Shown here: positions 54,148 through 62,968 of the stretch, piece by piece
How the letters are laid out: each line of letters begins with the position of its first letter
Position numbering within the stretch: position 1 is the first letter of the stretch
Assembly: GCA_900129675.1 (NCBI GenBank)
Contig: FSRD01000001.1
Location: 5,073,501 to 5,137,500 of the forward strand
Origin: Bradyrhizobium erythrophlei
GTDB lineage: Bacteria > Pseudomonadota > Alphaproteobacteria > Rhizobiales > Xanthobacteraceae
Direction: 5' to 3'
DNA: 64,000 nucleotides
Position numbers and translations under genes: made by a program
The notes under the pieces: model-generated
Database searches by the model: none
What the model saw: the letters and a program-made list of their open reading frames with translations, nothing else
Told to the model about the DNA's origin: nothing

Positions 54148-56208
54148 TCAACTTGGATTTGGGGACGGTAAGGCAAGGCGGGGCGAATTTGCAACCCAAT
54201 CCCGCAGCGTGCGATCTGTCGCGTCGGTGAGCGTGATGGCGTATGGCAAACCGGGCTTCTTCCGGTGTGCTGTTACGAGACCTTGGTCGATCCAATAGTA
54301 AACCACCCACATGCTTACTCCGTATCTCTCCCGAACTTGGCCGACGCTTAACGTTCCGGCGAGAAGCGACGGGCCGGGGATGCGATGTTTGTAGCGGATC
54401 CAGCGTATCATGCTGACCGTGAATTGCTTGCCGGTTGAGCTTGCGAGGCCTTCGCGCTTGAGCAGCGCGACGATTGCGTCGTCGTCGTGGATGGCTGCGA
54501 GGGTGCTGATTCTGGCAACGAACGTATCGGGATAACGAATAGCTTCTGCGCGGTTCGGCCGCAGGTGTAGCGCGACCGTTTCGGTCGTGCCGCCCTGCCA
54601 GCGGATATTTAGTCGCAGCAGCTTCGGCTCGGGAGCCTTGACGACGGTGATGTCCTTGATCAGCAAGCGGAGCATGCGCTTGCGGTCACGCGCTGCGGTA
54701 GTGGGAGCGTTCCACAGTCGAGGGAAGTCGGTCGCCAATTGCAGGATTTGCCGCTTTTGCTCGGCCGTGACGGCACGGAGTGTCTGACGCTCGAAGTTGG
54801 CCAGTTCGGTCTCCAGTTCGAGCAAGCGTTGCATCGCGTCGTTCCAGCGCTGCTCAAGCGTGCTGGCGATGAGGCGGTTAGCGGGATCGACGGCCTCATA
54901 GCGCCGTTCCGCCAAGTCGGCGTCGTAGCGTGCCCGTTCGATCCGTCGACGCCACTGTGTGGCAATGGCTTTATCGCGCTCTTCCAGGCTGCTCAGTGCT
55001 TCGAGCGCGAGGTCGATCGTCAGCGGCGTGACGGCCGTCACCAGACGCTTGGCAATGGCGTCGTCGAGCGGTCCGGAGGGCACGCCCATGCAGGCTCGTC
55101 GCGCCAGGGCTTCCCGATGCTTCCAGTTGCATTGATAAATTGGGTAGAGACCGCCATTGCCGGTATAGCGCACGCCCAGACGCCGCCCGCACGTCCCGCA
55201 AATCAACAGGCCCTGCAGCAAACAAAAACCCTCTCGAGCTGGTCCCGCGAGGACTTCACAATTGGTCCGGTTCGCCGCCAAGCGTTGACGGTTGGTGAGG
55301 AATTGTTCGCAGGTGATATAGCCGGGATGGTGATCAGGAATGACGACGCGCCACTCATCCTGCGGCATGCGACGGGACCGAGTGCAGATCTCGCCGGCCG
55401 GCCCAATTTGCTTGCAAGCTTGGTATCGCCCGAACACGTAGGTGCCGGCGTAAGATGGATTGGCAAGGATTCCGAGCACCCTCGAATGGGTCAGTCGACC
55501 CCAAAGCAGTTTGCCGTCCCAGGCGCCGCCGTACGACCGACGTGGAAAGCGAAGGCCGAGTTCCTGGAAGCGTTGGACCACGGCGTATGCAGTGCTCTCT
55601 CGCTCGAACAGTTCGAAGACCGTTCGAACCGCACCCTGCACTTCCTGGTCCGGATCGAGCGCGATCTTATCGTCGTCGAAAACAAAGCCAACCGGCAGAG
55701 AGAAGCGCAGCTCACCTTTGCGCGCCTTGTTGAGCTTACCGCCGTGGAGGCGCGCGCGGATGATGTGCAGCTCTGCTTGGGCGAACGTCCCCTTCATGCC
55801 GAGCACAAGGCCGTCGTTGAACTCGGCCGGATCGTAGCAGCCATCCTCGTCGATCACGAGCGTGCCGGAGATGGCGCACAACTCGAGCAGGCGATGCCAA
55901 TCCTGGTTCGATCGCGCCAGCCGCGAGGCTTCCAGGGAGAAGATCGCTCCGACTTGGCCCAGCGCCACGTCGCTGACCAACACCTTGAAGTCCTCGCGAC
56001 CGGTCGTTCGCGCACCGGATTGGCCGAGATCCCGGTCGAGGATCCGGATCCGCTCCGGGCTCCAGCCGAGAGACTGTGCTTTGCCCGCCAGATTGTACTG
56101 ACGTTCGGTGCTCTCTTGGTTGAAGCGGACCTGCCCCATCGTCGACTGACGAATGTAGATGCAGGCTTCCCGCGACAGATGTCGATCGGCAATCTTGGAG
56201 ATCATCAT
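54148..56208 (-). CDS. large serine recombinase (intact)
   Basis: 686 residues from ATG 56208, selected because GGAGGGAG lies 6 bases upstream. Resolvase domain at the N-terminus (CIYIRQSTMGQVRFNQESTE with the catalytic Ser, RILDRDLGQSGARTTGREDF, SLEASRLARSNQDWHRLLEL), recombinase domain (GFVFDDDKIALDPD, LGILANPSYAGTYVFGRYQA), a zinc ribbon (LLICGTCGRRLGVRYTG ... CNWKHREALARRACMG), a coiled coil (ARYDADLAERRYEAVDPANR) and a C-terminal HTH-like end (GTLSVGQVRERYGVSMWVVY YW). It should excise and insert the element by serine recombination. The opposite-strand 513-codon frame is a shadow. Confidence 0.92.
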   Translation of the reverse strand: MMISKIADRHLSREACIYIRQSTMGQVRFNQESTERQYNLAGKAQSLGWSPERIRILDRDLGQSGARTTGREDFKVLVSDVALGQVGAIFSLEASRLARSNQDWHRLLELCAISGTLVIDEDGCYDPAEFNDGLVLGMKGTFAQAELHIIRARLHGGKLNKARKGELRFSLPVGFVFDDDKIALDPDQEVQGAVRTVFELFERESTAYAVVQRFQELGLRFPRRSYGGAWDGKLLWGRLTHSRVLGILANPSYAGTYVFGRYQACKQIGPAGEICTRSRRMPQDEWRVVIPDHHPGYITCEQFLTNRQRLAANRTNCEVLAGPAREGFCLLQGLLICGTCGRRLGVRYTGNGGLYPIYQCNWKHREALARRACMGVPSGPLDDAIAKRLVTAVTPLTIDLALEALSSLEERDKAIATQWRRRIERARYDADLAERRYEAVDPANRLIASTLEQRWNDAMQRLLELETELANFERQTLRAVTAEQKRQILQLATDFPRLWNAPTTAARDRKRMLRLLIKDITVVKAPEPKLLRLNIRWQGGTTETVALHLRPNRAEAIRYPDTFVARISTLAAIHDDDAIVALLKREGLASSTGKQFTVSMIRWIRYKHRIPGPSLLAGTLSVGQVRERYGVSMWVVYYWIDQGLVTAHRKKPGLPYAITLTDATDRTLRDWVANSPRLALPSPNPS

Positions 56209-56323
56209 GAGCGGCTCCCTCCGGGTTGGACGGCGGGGCGCCACCAGCAAGATAGGCTTCGATCATGTTGGCGAGGATGACGCCCGCCTTGGCGACGTCG
56301 AGGCCTGTGACGGCCGGATCCAT

Positions 56324-56662
56324 CTAGTCGAGACTCTCGCGACGGCGCAGAAGCTCGGCGTTGATCGCACAGATCTCGTTGAGCATTTGCTGCAGCTCGC
56401 GAAAATTGCCAAGAAACTCGGCAACCTGATCGTGGCTCGCATTCGGCACGTAGCCAAGTCGTGGTCGCTCGCCGGTTCGGCTGATTGTGGACAGATATCG
56501 CTTCGGGCCGTGCCCAGGTCCGTCGACGCAATGGCAGTTCGGCCGCCCGCAGCGCTTGTAGGTCTCGATCAGTGAACCGCGCAGTATTTGCTCGAGCGGG
56601 GGCAGGCCACCCACAAGCCGGTGGCGACGTTTGCGCAGCGCCGCGGAGGACACATGTTGCAT
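56324..56662 (-). CDS. DUF6788-like zinc-binding accessory protein
   Basis: 112 residues. RGSLIETYKRCGRPNCHCVD carries a C-x4-C-x-C metal motif; the rest is helical (QVAEFLGNFRELQQMLNEIC AINAELL). Similar proteins (DUF6788) are often encoded beside recombinases or transposases. Its stop is immediately followed by a start (TAGATG) of a short ORF (MDPAVTGLDVAKAGVILANM) that overlaps the recombinase start, so the genes form a compact operon. Confidence 0.7.
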   Translation of the reverse strand: MQHVSSAALRKRRHRLVGGLPPLEQILRGSLIETYKRCGRPNCHCVDGPGHGPKRYLSTISRTGERPRLGYVPNASHDQVAEFLGNFRELQQMLNEICAINAELLRRRESLD

Positions 56663-56713
56663 GTCGGCCGGACCGAATCAGATAGATGTCCGATCGATTC
56701 AGAACTCGCGCCA

Positions 56714-56986
56714 TCAGTCAAGTCCATCATTGCAAGTCAATGACGTAACGAGCTCGGCGAGTGCCAATAGTCCGAAGGCGTCTATCGGCAACGGTTGGGC
56801 GCCGGTGGGCACTGCCTGAGCGCCGGGAGGCGCCCAGTCGGTCCATTCGCGTGGCATGGCAAACGACCCCAAATCCGCATGGCGTAGGCTCAGCGTCTCG
56901 ACGCCAGAGACTCTCCTCACCTTCAGGACAACGAAGCGATGACCGCGAAGCGGATGAAAGGGATGGGTTACTTCAGCCGAACCCAA
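56714..56986 (-). CDS. DUF5372-like accessory protein of the recombinase element
   Basis: 90 residues: EVTHPFHPLRGHRFVVLKVR, then LGSFAMPREWTDWAPP. The HPFHPLRG start is typical of DUF5372-type proteins found upstream of such recombinases. First gene of the element; role unknown, possibly DNA binding at the right end. Confidence 0.65.
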   Translation of the reverse strand: MGSAEVTHPFHPLRGHRFVVLKVRRVSGVETLSLRHADLGSFAMPREWTDWAPPGAQAVPTGAQPLPIDAFGLLALAELVTSLTCNDGLD

Positions 56987-57024
56987 AGGCTGACGGAGCC
57001 GAAGTGCAGTTCGATGGGACTGTG

Positions 57025-58026
57025 GCGACGATACGCGACCGGGTTGTACAGACGGCGGCGATGTTGGTGCTTGAGCCCATCTTCGAGGCCGACCTGCAGC
57101 CTGAGCAATATGCGTACCGCGCCGGCATGAATGCGCTGGACGCGGTCAAGACCGTGCACCGCCTAATCAACACCGGGTACACGGCCGTGGTCGACGCTGA
57201 TCTGCGTGGCTACTTCGATGAGATTCCGCACGGACCACTGATGAAATCGGTGGCGCGCCGGATCACCAACCGGCAGGTCCTGCACCTGATCAAGATGTGG
57301 ATCGAGGCGCCGGTGGAAGAGACGGACGATCGCGGACGAAAACATCGAACCACGCGAAATCGGGATGAGCATCGCGGCATTCCGCAGGGCTCCCCGATCT
57401 CTCCGCTACTGTCGAACCTGTACATGCGACGGCTGGTGTTGTGGTGGAAGCAATCAGGCACGCGGCAACGGTTGGGAGCCGTCATCGTCAACTACGCCGA
57501 CGATCTGGTGATCTGCTGCAAGGGTACGGCCGATCTTGCCATGCAGACGATGCGAGAGGTGATCAAGAAACTGCAACTGGAGGTCAACGAAGACAAGACG
57601 CGCATCTGCCGTGTACCGGGGGAAAGCTTCGACTTCCTGGGCTACACGTTCGGGCGGTGTTACTCCCGCAAGACCGGGAAGGCCTATCTGGGCACGACGC
57701 CATCGAAGAGGAGCATCAAGCGAATCTGCGATGCGATCAGTGCCGAGACCGGCCAACACACGAAGACGATATCAGCCGAGAAGCTGGTGAAGCGACTCAA
57801 CTTCAAACTGAGCGGATGGGCGAACTACTTCCATCTTGGGCCGGTCTCCAAGGCCTACCAAGTGGTCGAGGCCCATACCAACTATCGGCTGCGCCAATGG
57901 TTATGCAGAAAGCACCGGGTCAATGGCAAAGGGATCAGTCGCTACCCCGACCAGTACCTCCACGAAACCCTGAGGCTGGTCCGGTTGCCGGGGCTGACGC
58001 GTAACCTGCCGTGGGCGAAGGCATGA
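57025..58026 (+). pseudogene. group II reverse transcriptase, 3' part of a split gene
   Basis: Continues the protein from 54124: TIRDRVVQTAAMLVLEPIFE, YAYRAGMNALDAVKTVHRLI, VVDADLRGYFDEIPHGPLMK, RGIPQGSPISPLLSNLYMRR, VIVNYADDLVICCKG (YADD) and FDFLGYTFGRCYSRKTGKAY, ending with the maturase part (FKLSGWANYFHLGPVSKAYQ). No frameshift is seen, so precise excision of the element would restore a complete enzyme of about 470 residues. Confidence 0.88.
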
Positions 58027-58187
58027 GTGCTTGTCCGAGAGCCGGATGCGCTAGTCGCGCATGTCCGGTTCGATGAGGGGAGTGTGGAAACGGGGACCAT
58101 GGCTCGGCCGTTCAGGCACCGCCAGACGAAAGGGGCGGAAACAGATACGCCGGACCTAACGTCTACCGCGCCACACTCCTACTCTAC

Positions 58188-58472
58188 CGCCCAGGATGGC
58201 GTGTGAACCGATCACACCGGTTCGCTGAACCGGGCGAGACACTGGTGCATCCTTGTTCAAGGACCGATGAGTTCTGACGCGGTTGTAATAGTCCGCATAA
58301 GATCGGAGGATTCGGCGCAAATGCATCTCGCCCAAGACAATGATGTGGTCCACACACTCACGCCGGATCGATCCGATCAGCCGTTCGGCAAAGCCGTTCT
58401 GCCAGGGCGAGGCTGGTGCGGTAGGCTTGTCCCGGATGCCCATGGCGCACAATCGGCGCGTGACGACGCCAA
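58188..58472 (-). pseudogene. IS transposase, part upstream of the intron
   Basis: Minus strand: RLCAMGIRDKPTAPASPWQN, GFAERLIGSIRRECVDHIIV (catalytic Glu), YADYYNRVRTHRSLNKDAPV, RPVQRTGVIGSHAILGG. It ends at the intron junction and resumes at 52330. On its other side it is cut by the left end of another IS at 58473. Confidence 0.88.
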
Positions 58473-59568
58473 TGTCCCTATCGCAAACTTAATCTGACTA
58501 GCAGTTGATCGAAAATCGGGCGATGCTGTTGCGGGATGATAGATCTTGTCAGGCTCATTGTTTGGACGGTGGTAGATCTGTTTCGGTCCTGGGCAGCGCT
58601 CGAGGCGGAAATCCTGACGTTGCGGCAGCAGATAAACGTTCTGCGGCGAACCGCTCCTAAGAGACAAACCTTCAGCGCCATCGACCGATTGATTTTTGTT
58701 TGCCTGTATCGGCTTCTCCCTGGCGTTCGCGATGCGCTGGCGATTGTCAAGCCGGAGACGGTAGTCAAATGGCATCGCGCTGGCTTCCGTGTATATTGGC
58801 GATGGAAATCGAAACCGCGGGGTGGCAGGCCAACAGTTCCGTTGGAGATACGCAAGCTTATCCGCGAGATGAGCATTGCCAATCCTCTGTGGGGAGCGCC
58901 TCGAGTCCATGGAGAACTCCTCAAGCTCGGCATCGAAATCGGACAAACCAGCGTGGCCAAGTACATGGTCAGACGACGAGACCCGCCGTCCCAGGGGTGG
59001 AGGACATTCCTCCGCAACCACGCTGACGGGATCGCGGCGATGGATATGTTCGTCGTGCCGACGATCTCGTTTCGCCTGCTCTATGGATTGCTGATCATGG
59101 GGCATGGCCGGCGATATATTCTGTGGTTTGGTGTCACAGCGCATCCAACCGCAGAATGGATCGCAAATCAGGTCACGGAAGCATGCGGGTGGGAACAGGC
59201 TCCCCGCTATCTCATTCGTGACCGGGACGGGGCCTATGGGGAGATCCTTATTCGCAGACTCCGATCGATAGGCATCCGCGATCGACCGACGTCGCCACGC
59301 TCCCCGTGGCAGAACGCATATGCTGAAAGGCTGATCGGTTCGATCCGCAGGGAATGCCTTGACCACGTCCTCGTATTCAGCGAGCGCCACCTTCGTCACC
59401 TGCTGCTCTGTTACATGAAATATTACAATGCGACCCGCACGCATCTATCCCTGGAGAAAGATGCACCGGTCTCGCGCGCGGTCGATCGCGCCGGACACAT
59501 TCGTTGTCGCCCAATCTTGGGCGGACTTCATCATCACTACGTCCGGGTTTAGGGTTTCGGTACACACA
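58473..59568 (+). mobile_element. integrase-core insertion sequence, complete
   Basis: Left end TGTCCCTATCGCAAACTTAA, right end (read inward) TGTGTGTACCGAAACCCTAA: imperfect inverted repeats sharing TGT...CG-AAAC and CTTAA/CCTAA. It has truncated the older transposase gene to its left. Confidence 0.75.
58536..59552 (+). CDS. integrase-core transposase
   Basis: 338 residues, intact: AEILTLRQQINVLRRTAPKR, NPLWGAPRVHGELLKLGIEI, then DDE core AAMDMFVVPTISFRLL, RYLIRDRDGAYGEILIRR and SPWQNAYAERLIGSIRREC. Ends GLHHHYVRV. Close relative of the protein at 31359 (opposite strand); the two copies form an inverted pair 27 kb apart that could mediate inversion of the region between. Confidence 0.9.
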   Translation: MIDLVRLIVWTVVDLFRSWAALEAEILTLRQQINVLRRTAPKRQTFSAIDRLIFVCLYRLLPGVRDALAIVKPETVVKWHRAGFRVYWRWKSKPRGGRPTVPLEIRKLIREMSIANPLWGAPRVHGELLKLGIEIGQTSVAKYMVRRRDPPSQGWRTFLRNHADGIAAMDMFVVPTISFRLLYGLLIMGHGRRYILWFGVTAHPTAEWIANQVTEACGWEQAPRYLIRDRDGAYGEILIRRLRSIGIRDRPTSPRSPWQNAYAERLIGSIRRECLDHVLVFSERHLRHLLLCYMKYYNATRTHLSLEKDAPVSRAVDRAGHIRCRPILGGLHHHYVRV

Positions 59569-59586
59569 ACCGGCGTTCCGAAGTCG

Positions 59587-59742
59587 TGTTGTATAATGAG
59601 ACGCGCACTCACTTGGCCTTGGAGAAGGATGCGCCCCTATCGCGCACCGTAAAGAGGGCAGGGCGTATTCTTTGCCGCCCAGTCGTCGGCGGATTGCATC
59701 ACGAATATGTCCGGATTGGATTTCCGACAGGCACAGCTGCGT
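59587..59742 (+). pseudogene. C-terminal fragment of an integrase-core transposase
   Basis: VVYNETRTHLALEKDAPLSR and RAGRILCRPVVGGLHHEYVR match the end of the IS at 44731; nucleotide similarity continues to CAGCTGCGTGA, as at 45833. Everything upstream is missing. Confidence 0.85.
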
Positions 59743-59895
59743 GATGTCGGGTCTTGAGGGGATGAGCGGACCTGACTCCAAAGCGCCCCAAGGTTCGTTG
59801 ACCCTTCTCGAACATTGCGGGCAGGTATCGGGCAAGCGCTCTAGCATCCGCCGAGCAGTCAGCACCCCGGGACGGTTAGCGCGCCCCTCAAACCA

Positions 59896-60144
59896 TCATC
59901 GGCGGCGGGCGACGGCAACTCCCAACAGGAACGCGATTAACAGCGAACCAAGAGGCGCTTCCCGCGCGATATTGCTCAAGATGCTCAACGGCATCCCAGG
60001 CTTTCGACCCGCTTCTATCGCGCCGCTAACTCGATGGACTGTCCCTTTCACGGCGTCGGAGACTTCCGCGAAGGTGGATTTTGGTTCTGCGACGGGATCC
60101 AAGCCTTCATAAGCGAAAGGGGCCAGCGGGATGTCATCACTCAC
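59896..60144 (-). CDS. small membrane-anchored hypothetical protein
   Basis: 82 residues: MSDDIPLAPFAYEGLDPVAE, VSDAVKGTVHRVSGAIEAGR and a C-terminal membrane helix REAPLGSLLIAFLLGVAVAR RR. The arrangement (amphipathic helix then one C-terminal helix with PLGSLLIAF) mirrors the CsbD-type protein just upstream at 60217 (NPLGSMLIAGAIGFALALLM), so the pair are probably related stress-type proteins. Gap of about 70 bases; likely one transcript. Confidence 0.65.
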   Translation of the reverse strand: MSDDIPLAPFAYEGLDPVAEPKSTFAEVSDAVKGTVHRVSGAIEAGRKPGMPLSILSNIAREAPLGSLLIAFLLGVAVARRR

Positions 60145-60216
60145 GATTTAATCTCCAAGCCAACAGAAAGCCAATCAATCAGAGCGTGAATTGTTTCGAT
60201 ATGGCCATCTTGACCG

Positions 60217-60582
60217 TTATCGCGAGCGCTGCGGCGGGCGGCTCGGCGGGCGCGTCATCAATAGCGCCAACGCAAAGCCGATCGCGCCTGCGATCAACAT
60301 CGAACCGAGCGGATTGTCCTGCACCTTCTTCGCAATCGCTTGCGAGCCGTCACGGAAAGTATCGCCACTGTTCTCATAAGCGTCTTTCGCGTAGCTGACG
60401 GCGGTATCCGTAGCTTCGCGCGCTGCATCCTTGGCCTGGCCGTACAGGTTCTGCGCTGTGCCTGTCGCTTCGCGGACGCGGCCTGCTGCCTCGGTCTTTG
60501 CGTCGCCGGCGATATCGCCGACGGTGCCCTCCACCTTACCGGCGAAATCCTTCGCCGAGCCTGCAATTCGATCCTTGTCCAT
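60217..60582 (-). CDS. CsbD family stress-response protein with C-terminal membrane helix
   Basis: 121 residues from ATG 60582 (GGGAG upstream). N-terminal CsbD domain: MDKDRIAGSAKDFAGKVEGT, DIAGDAKTEAAGRVREATGT, then repeated Ala-rich helices (AKDAAREATDTAVSYAKDAY) and the tail DNPLGSMLIAGAIGFALALL, one membrane helix. CsbD proteins accumulate under general stress, in alphaproteobacteria often under EcfG control; no EcfG-type promoter was confidently identified here. Confidence 0.85.
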   Translation of the reverse strand: MDKDRIAGSAKDFAGKVEGTVGDIAGDAKTEAAGRVREATGTAQNLYGQAKDAAREATDTAVSYAKDAYENSGDTFRDGSQAIAKKVQDNPLGSMLIAGAIGFALALLMTRPPSRPPQRSR

Positions 60583-60915
60583 GGCGCACACTCCCTAAGA
60601 TGAAGTCCCCGGGAGCTAACCAACAAGGTCAGTTTCCGTTCCCGCGCGCACAGAAAGCCGGTTTTGCAAATGTTGTGTGGCCTAACGCTCTTAACATTCA
60701 AATTGCGGGTGTCCGGACGGCGCCGGACGGAGGGTACTGGCCTGTTTCCGACGACAGTGGCCTAGTTTGAAAGTGAGCAATTTTGAACAGACGATCGTAG
60801 TGCATATCTGCTGTTTGGTAGTCACCGAGACCAAATAGATATGTCGCCTACCATCTTCACCATGGAGCCATGAGCACCGCAATCGCTGCGGAAAGCCTGA
60901 TCTGCCACCCCACAT
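60583..60915. other. intergenic, no gene recognised
   Basis: Presumed promoter region of the CsbD pair (minus strand). GTGTCCGGACGGCGCCGGACGG near 60709 is a short repeat-rich palindrome-like stretch without clear meaning. Confidence 0.35.
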
Positions 60916-60990
60916 TCAGGCGTGCAGACCCAAGAAGCTTGCAACAAAGATGATAACTACCACTACGCCGATGATGTAAAAAATGTTCAT
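60916..60990 (-). CDS. 24-residue membrane peptide
   Basis: MNIFYIIGVVVVIIFVASFL then GLHA: a single hydrophobic helix. Start preceded by GGAGCACACA. Very short peptides of this look are frequent in Bradyrhizobium-type genomes. Evidence is the clean hydrophobic frame and ribosome site only. Confidence 0.5.
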   Translation of the reverse strand: MNIFYIIGVVVVIIFVASFLGLHA

Positions 60991-61375
60991 TGTGTGCTCC
61001 GATCGAGGTATGCGCGATTTCAATATGAAAGCGCGGCGCTTGAATAGGAAACGTCTGGGCAGGACGGTACGTTCCATCGTTCACTGAAGGAGCCTATTTC
61101 GATGATCGCCCAACATCGATCAACGGTTGCGCACAGATCTTCATTTGCGGGTGCGACGGCAGCTGAAAGGTGGTCAATTTTATACAGGCTCACATTTGCT
61201 ATTGGGTGCTCTTGCTTCCCGCGCGGTTCGGTACGTCAGCTCATGCGCGACATGAGCCGCCTGCGACAATACCATTCACCTCGTCCGCGCGCTGGGGCGG
61301 TTTCTTTGGGCCGGGTAATGGCGATCTGGAGCGGGACGTAAGCGTATCCAACATTAGCTCAGCTGGAGGTGGCCG
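60991..61375. other. no intact gene
   Basis: Open frames (for example 61102-61341) lack motifs and ribosome sites that fit. It lies between two tiny genes and may contain a decayed small gene. Confidence 0.3.
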
Positions 61376-61498
61376 ATGTCACATTATTATTTCGATATCA
61401 AAGACGGCCATAGGTTGGTGGACCCATCAGGTTTGAACTTCAAAGATGATGACGACGCCATCGCGAAGGCAAAGGGGATCGCGCGCGCGGCCAACTAA
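61376..61498 (+). CDS. DUF6894-like protein, shortened
   Basis: 40 residues: MSHYYFDIKDGHRLVDPSGL then NFKDDDDAIAKAKGIARAAN. The start YYFDIKDG...D-SG-...DDDAI-KA is the hallmark of DUF6894 proteins, which are usually about 70-90 residues. Strong ribosome site GGAGGTGG. The early stop and the loss of the usual C-terminal half suggest truncation. Confidence 0.65.
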   Translation: MSHYYFDIKDGHRLVDPSGLNFKDDDDAIAKAKGIARAAN

Positions 61499-61643
61499 CT
61501 GGCCTTCTTCAAACTCGCATCAATCCGACTTTGGTTGCGCGCTCAATGGGCGTATGATGATCGTGGCGCAGTGTTCGCGGTGTGTCGCCGGAGCTAGAAC
61601 GGCAATTCGATAATGCTCCAAAGAACGCGAAAGAGTCAGTTTA

Positions 61644-61727
61644 TCACCAATGACCGCGACTGCGACCCCAGTAACCGCCGCCACCGAACAAGAGGACTAG
61701 CAAAACGATAATCAGGATCATTTCCAT
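61644..61727 (-). CDS. 27-residue glycine-rich membrane peptide (DUF3309-like), copy 2
   Basis: MEMILIIVLLVLLFGGGGYW followed by GRSRGHW; GGGAG upstream. Paralogue of the peptide at 30886-30969, on the opposite strand, with four substitutions. Conserved length, GGGGYWG turn and basic tail argue for a functional peptide. Confidence 0.75.
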   Translation of the reverse strand: MEMILIIVLLVLLFGGGGYWGRSRGHW

Positions 61728-62043
61728 GGGAGTTCTCCCTTGATGGCGATGGGCACTATTTGCTGCATATCAAGCATTCAACGGCGTCGTCAAAGTGTTG
61801 TTCCCGATAAGCATGCAACCCCCAACTTACATAGCGGTGGTGTGAGCAATTTCGCTCACTGCTTACCCAAGTTCGAGCGCGCGATGCGATTCGGAAATAA
61901 TCGCGCACATCGTGGCGGCCCGCCTTCAGAGGGCGACTGCCTGGCAGATCGCGGCTGCGTGGCCTTTGTTTGAAGCGATCGCCGCTTAATAGCGGAACAT
62001 CTCTTCTTGCAGGTTGTTGGCTTCTCACAACTCCAGAGGAGAG
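61728..62043. other. intergenic, no gene recognised
   Basis: Open frames on the minus strand are probably fortuitous. Nothing firm. Confidence 0.35.
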
Positions 62044-62361
62044 ATGACCAAGTTAAAACTTCTTGCCGCCGCTGCAGTGCTTTCAACCGTTATGGTCGCG
62101 CCAGCAATGGTACAGCATGTATTACCGAGGCCACGACGGTTACCGCGACCGTGGACCGGTTGATGCCGCCGCCGGTATACCGGGTTCGCAGTCGGAACAG
62201 CCGCCGCTATTGCGACAGCGCCGTTCCGCGATTCATATGCATAGGATAACGGCTACGGTTACGCCGCCCGCAATGCCTTCGTCTGTCAGCCTGGAACCTG
62301 GTTCCGTGGCGAAGACGGTCGCCGACACCTCTGTCAGAAGCGTCACTGCAATAAAAAGGCG
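62044..62361 (+). pseudogene. exported hypothetical protein, multiply broken
   Basis: MTKLKLLAAAAVLSTVMVAP is a signal peptide; after a frame change MYYRGHDGYRDRGPVDAAAG follows, and in a third frame VGTAAAIATAPFRDSYA, a TAG stop, then AARNAFVCQPGTWFRGEDGR RHLCQ. Joined, it resembles a secreted small protein family of Bradyrhizobium-type genomes with the C-terminal pattern CQPGT-F-GEDGR-H-C. At least two frameshifts and a stop make it a clear pseudogene. Confidence 0.7.
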
Positions 62362-62676
62362 GCTCGAATGGACCGCCTTCCACATCGATGCTGTCCGTCC
62401 CAACTCGCCGTGTTTAGGATGCCAGGAAGCAAACCAACGCCCACCGGCCCAATGAGAACGCAACCAATCGAGAACGGCGCGACAATGCCGACACCAATGC
62501 TGCCTATGATGCCAACGGTCGGAGAGCATAGGAAGGCGCCACAACCGAAACAACACCCGACAAGGACGGAAGCAGTCCGCGCCGCGAAAGCGAGAATAAC
62601 GCGGCGGAGTTCCCTGCAAAAACAGCGGGAAGCCCTGAAGGGCTGAATGCCGCACGACTTCGACAATTAAAGACCG
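62362..62676. other. no gene called
   Basis: A minus-strand frame (to 62666) includes a hydrophobic stretch (VGIIGSIGVGIVAPFSIGCV) that might be a small membrane protein; support is too weak to call it. Confidence 0.3.
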
Positions 62677-62877
62677 TTAGTTTCTGGAGTCGATCTCCCG
62701 ATCGAGATAGCGAAGGTACGACAGTCCGGCCACCGTCAAGCGGTGTTCGTCTTTTTCACCCTCGATGTACATTTTCATCAGATGCTTGGAAAGCCGTTCG
62801 CGGGCGCCTTTCGTCTCGGAGCGGTCTCCTAGAGCGCCGTATATGCTCAGCGCGCGATCGACGGGTAGAATGTTCGT
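62677..62877 (-). pseudogene. small conserved hypothetical gene that seems to have lost its start codon
   Basis: Reads NILPVDRALSIYGALGDRSE, KGARERLSKHLMKMYIEGEK, DEHRLTVAGLSYLRYLDREI. This pattern is familiar from short proteins of Bradyrhizobium-type genomes. Where the Met should be the codon is ACG (62877), and an in-frame TGA lies four codons upstream, so either a rare start is used or the gene is dead. Confidence 0.55.
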
Positions 62878-62968
62878 TGGATAGCCTCAGGATGGTTCGA
62901 GCTCTGAATAGGTAAGGCTCGTTGCTCCGTATCGTTCCGGGAAAAATGCATTATCTAGTGATGCAATT

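Larger units (their letters stand above)
54125..57024 (-). mobile_element. 2.90-kb serine-recombinase element 2
   Basis: GCGAC occurs on both outer sides (54120-54124 and 57025-57029); deleting the element plus one GCGAC restores codons ATC-GCG-ACG-ATA (I-A-T-I) of the reverse transcriptase. Only a weak terminal inverted similarity (TGCACCTTG versus TGCACTTCG inward) is seen. Cargo on the minus strand: a DUF5372-like gene, a DUF6788-like gene, a short overlapping ORF and an intact large serine recombinase. Confidence 0.82.
52331..58187 (+). mobile_element. group II intron (5.86 kb with nested recombinase element)
   Basis: Starts GTGTGCCGTGG (GUGYG consensus) and ends CTCTAC; joining the flanks restores GATGAAGTC-CGCCCAGG, the uninterrupted antisense of the transposase codons. 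Contains a structured leader (52331-53710), a reverse-transcriptase gene in two parts (53712-54124 and 57025-58026) and domain V at 58039-58072 (GAGCCGGATGCGC pairing with GCGCATGTCCGGTTCG). Domain VI is extended, its GAGTGTGG/CCACACTC stem enclosing about 80 bases. Without the nested 2.9-kb element the intron is about 2.96 kb and would look complete. Confidence 0.85.

Noticed and set aside
54739..56280. 513-codon plus-strand frame opposite the serine recombinase
   Set aside because: Shadow; the minus strand has all recombinase domains and a ribosome site.
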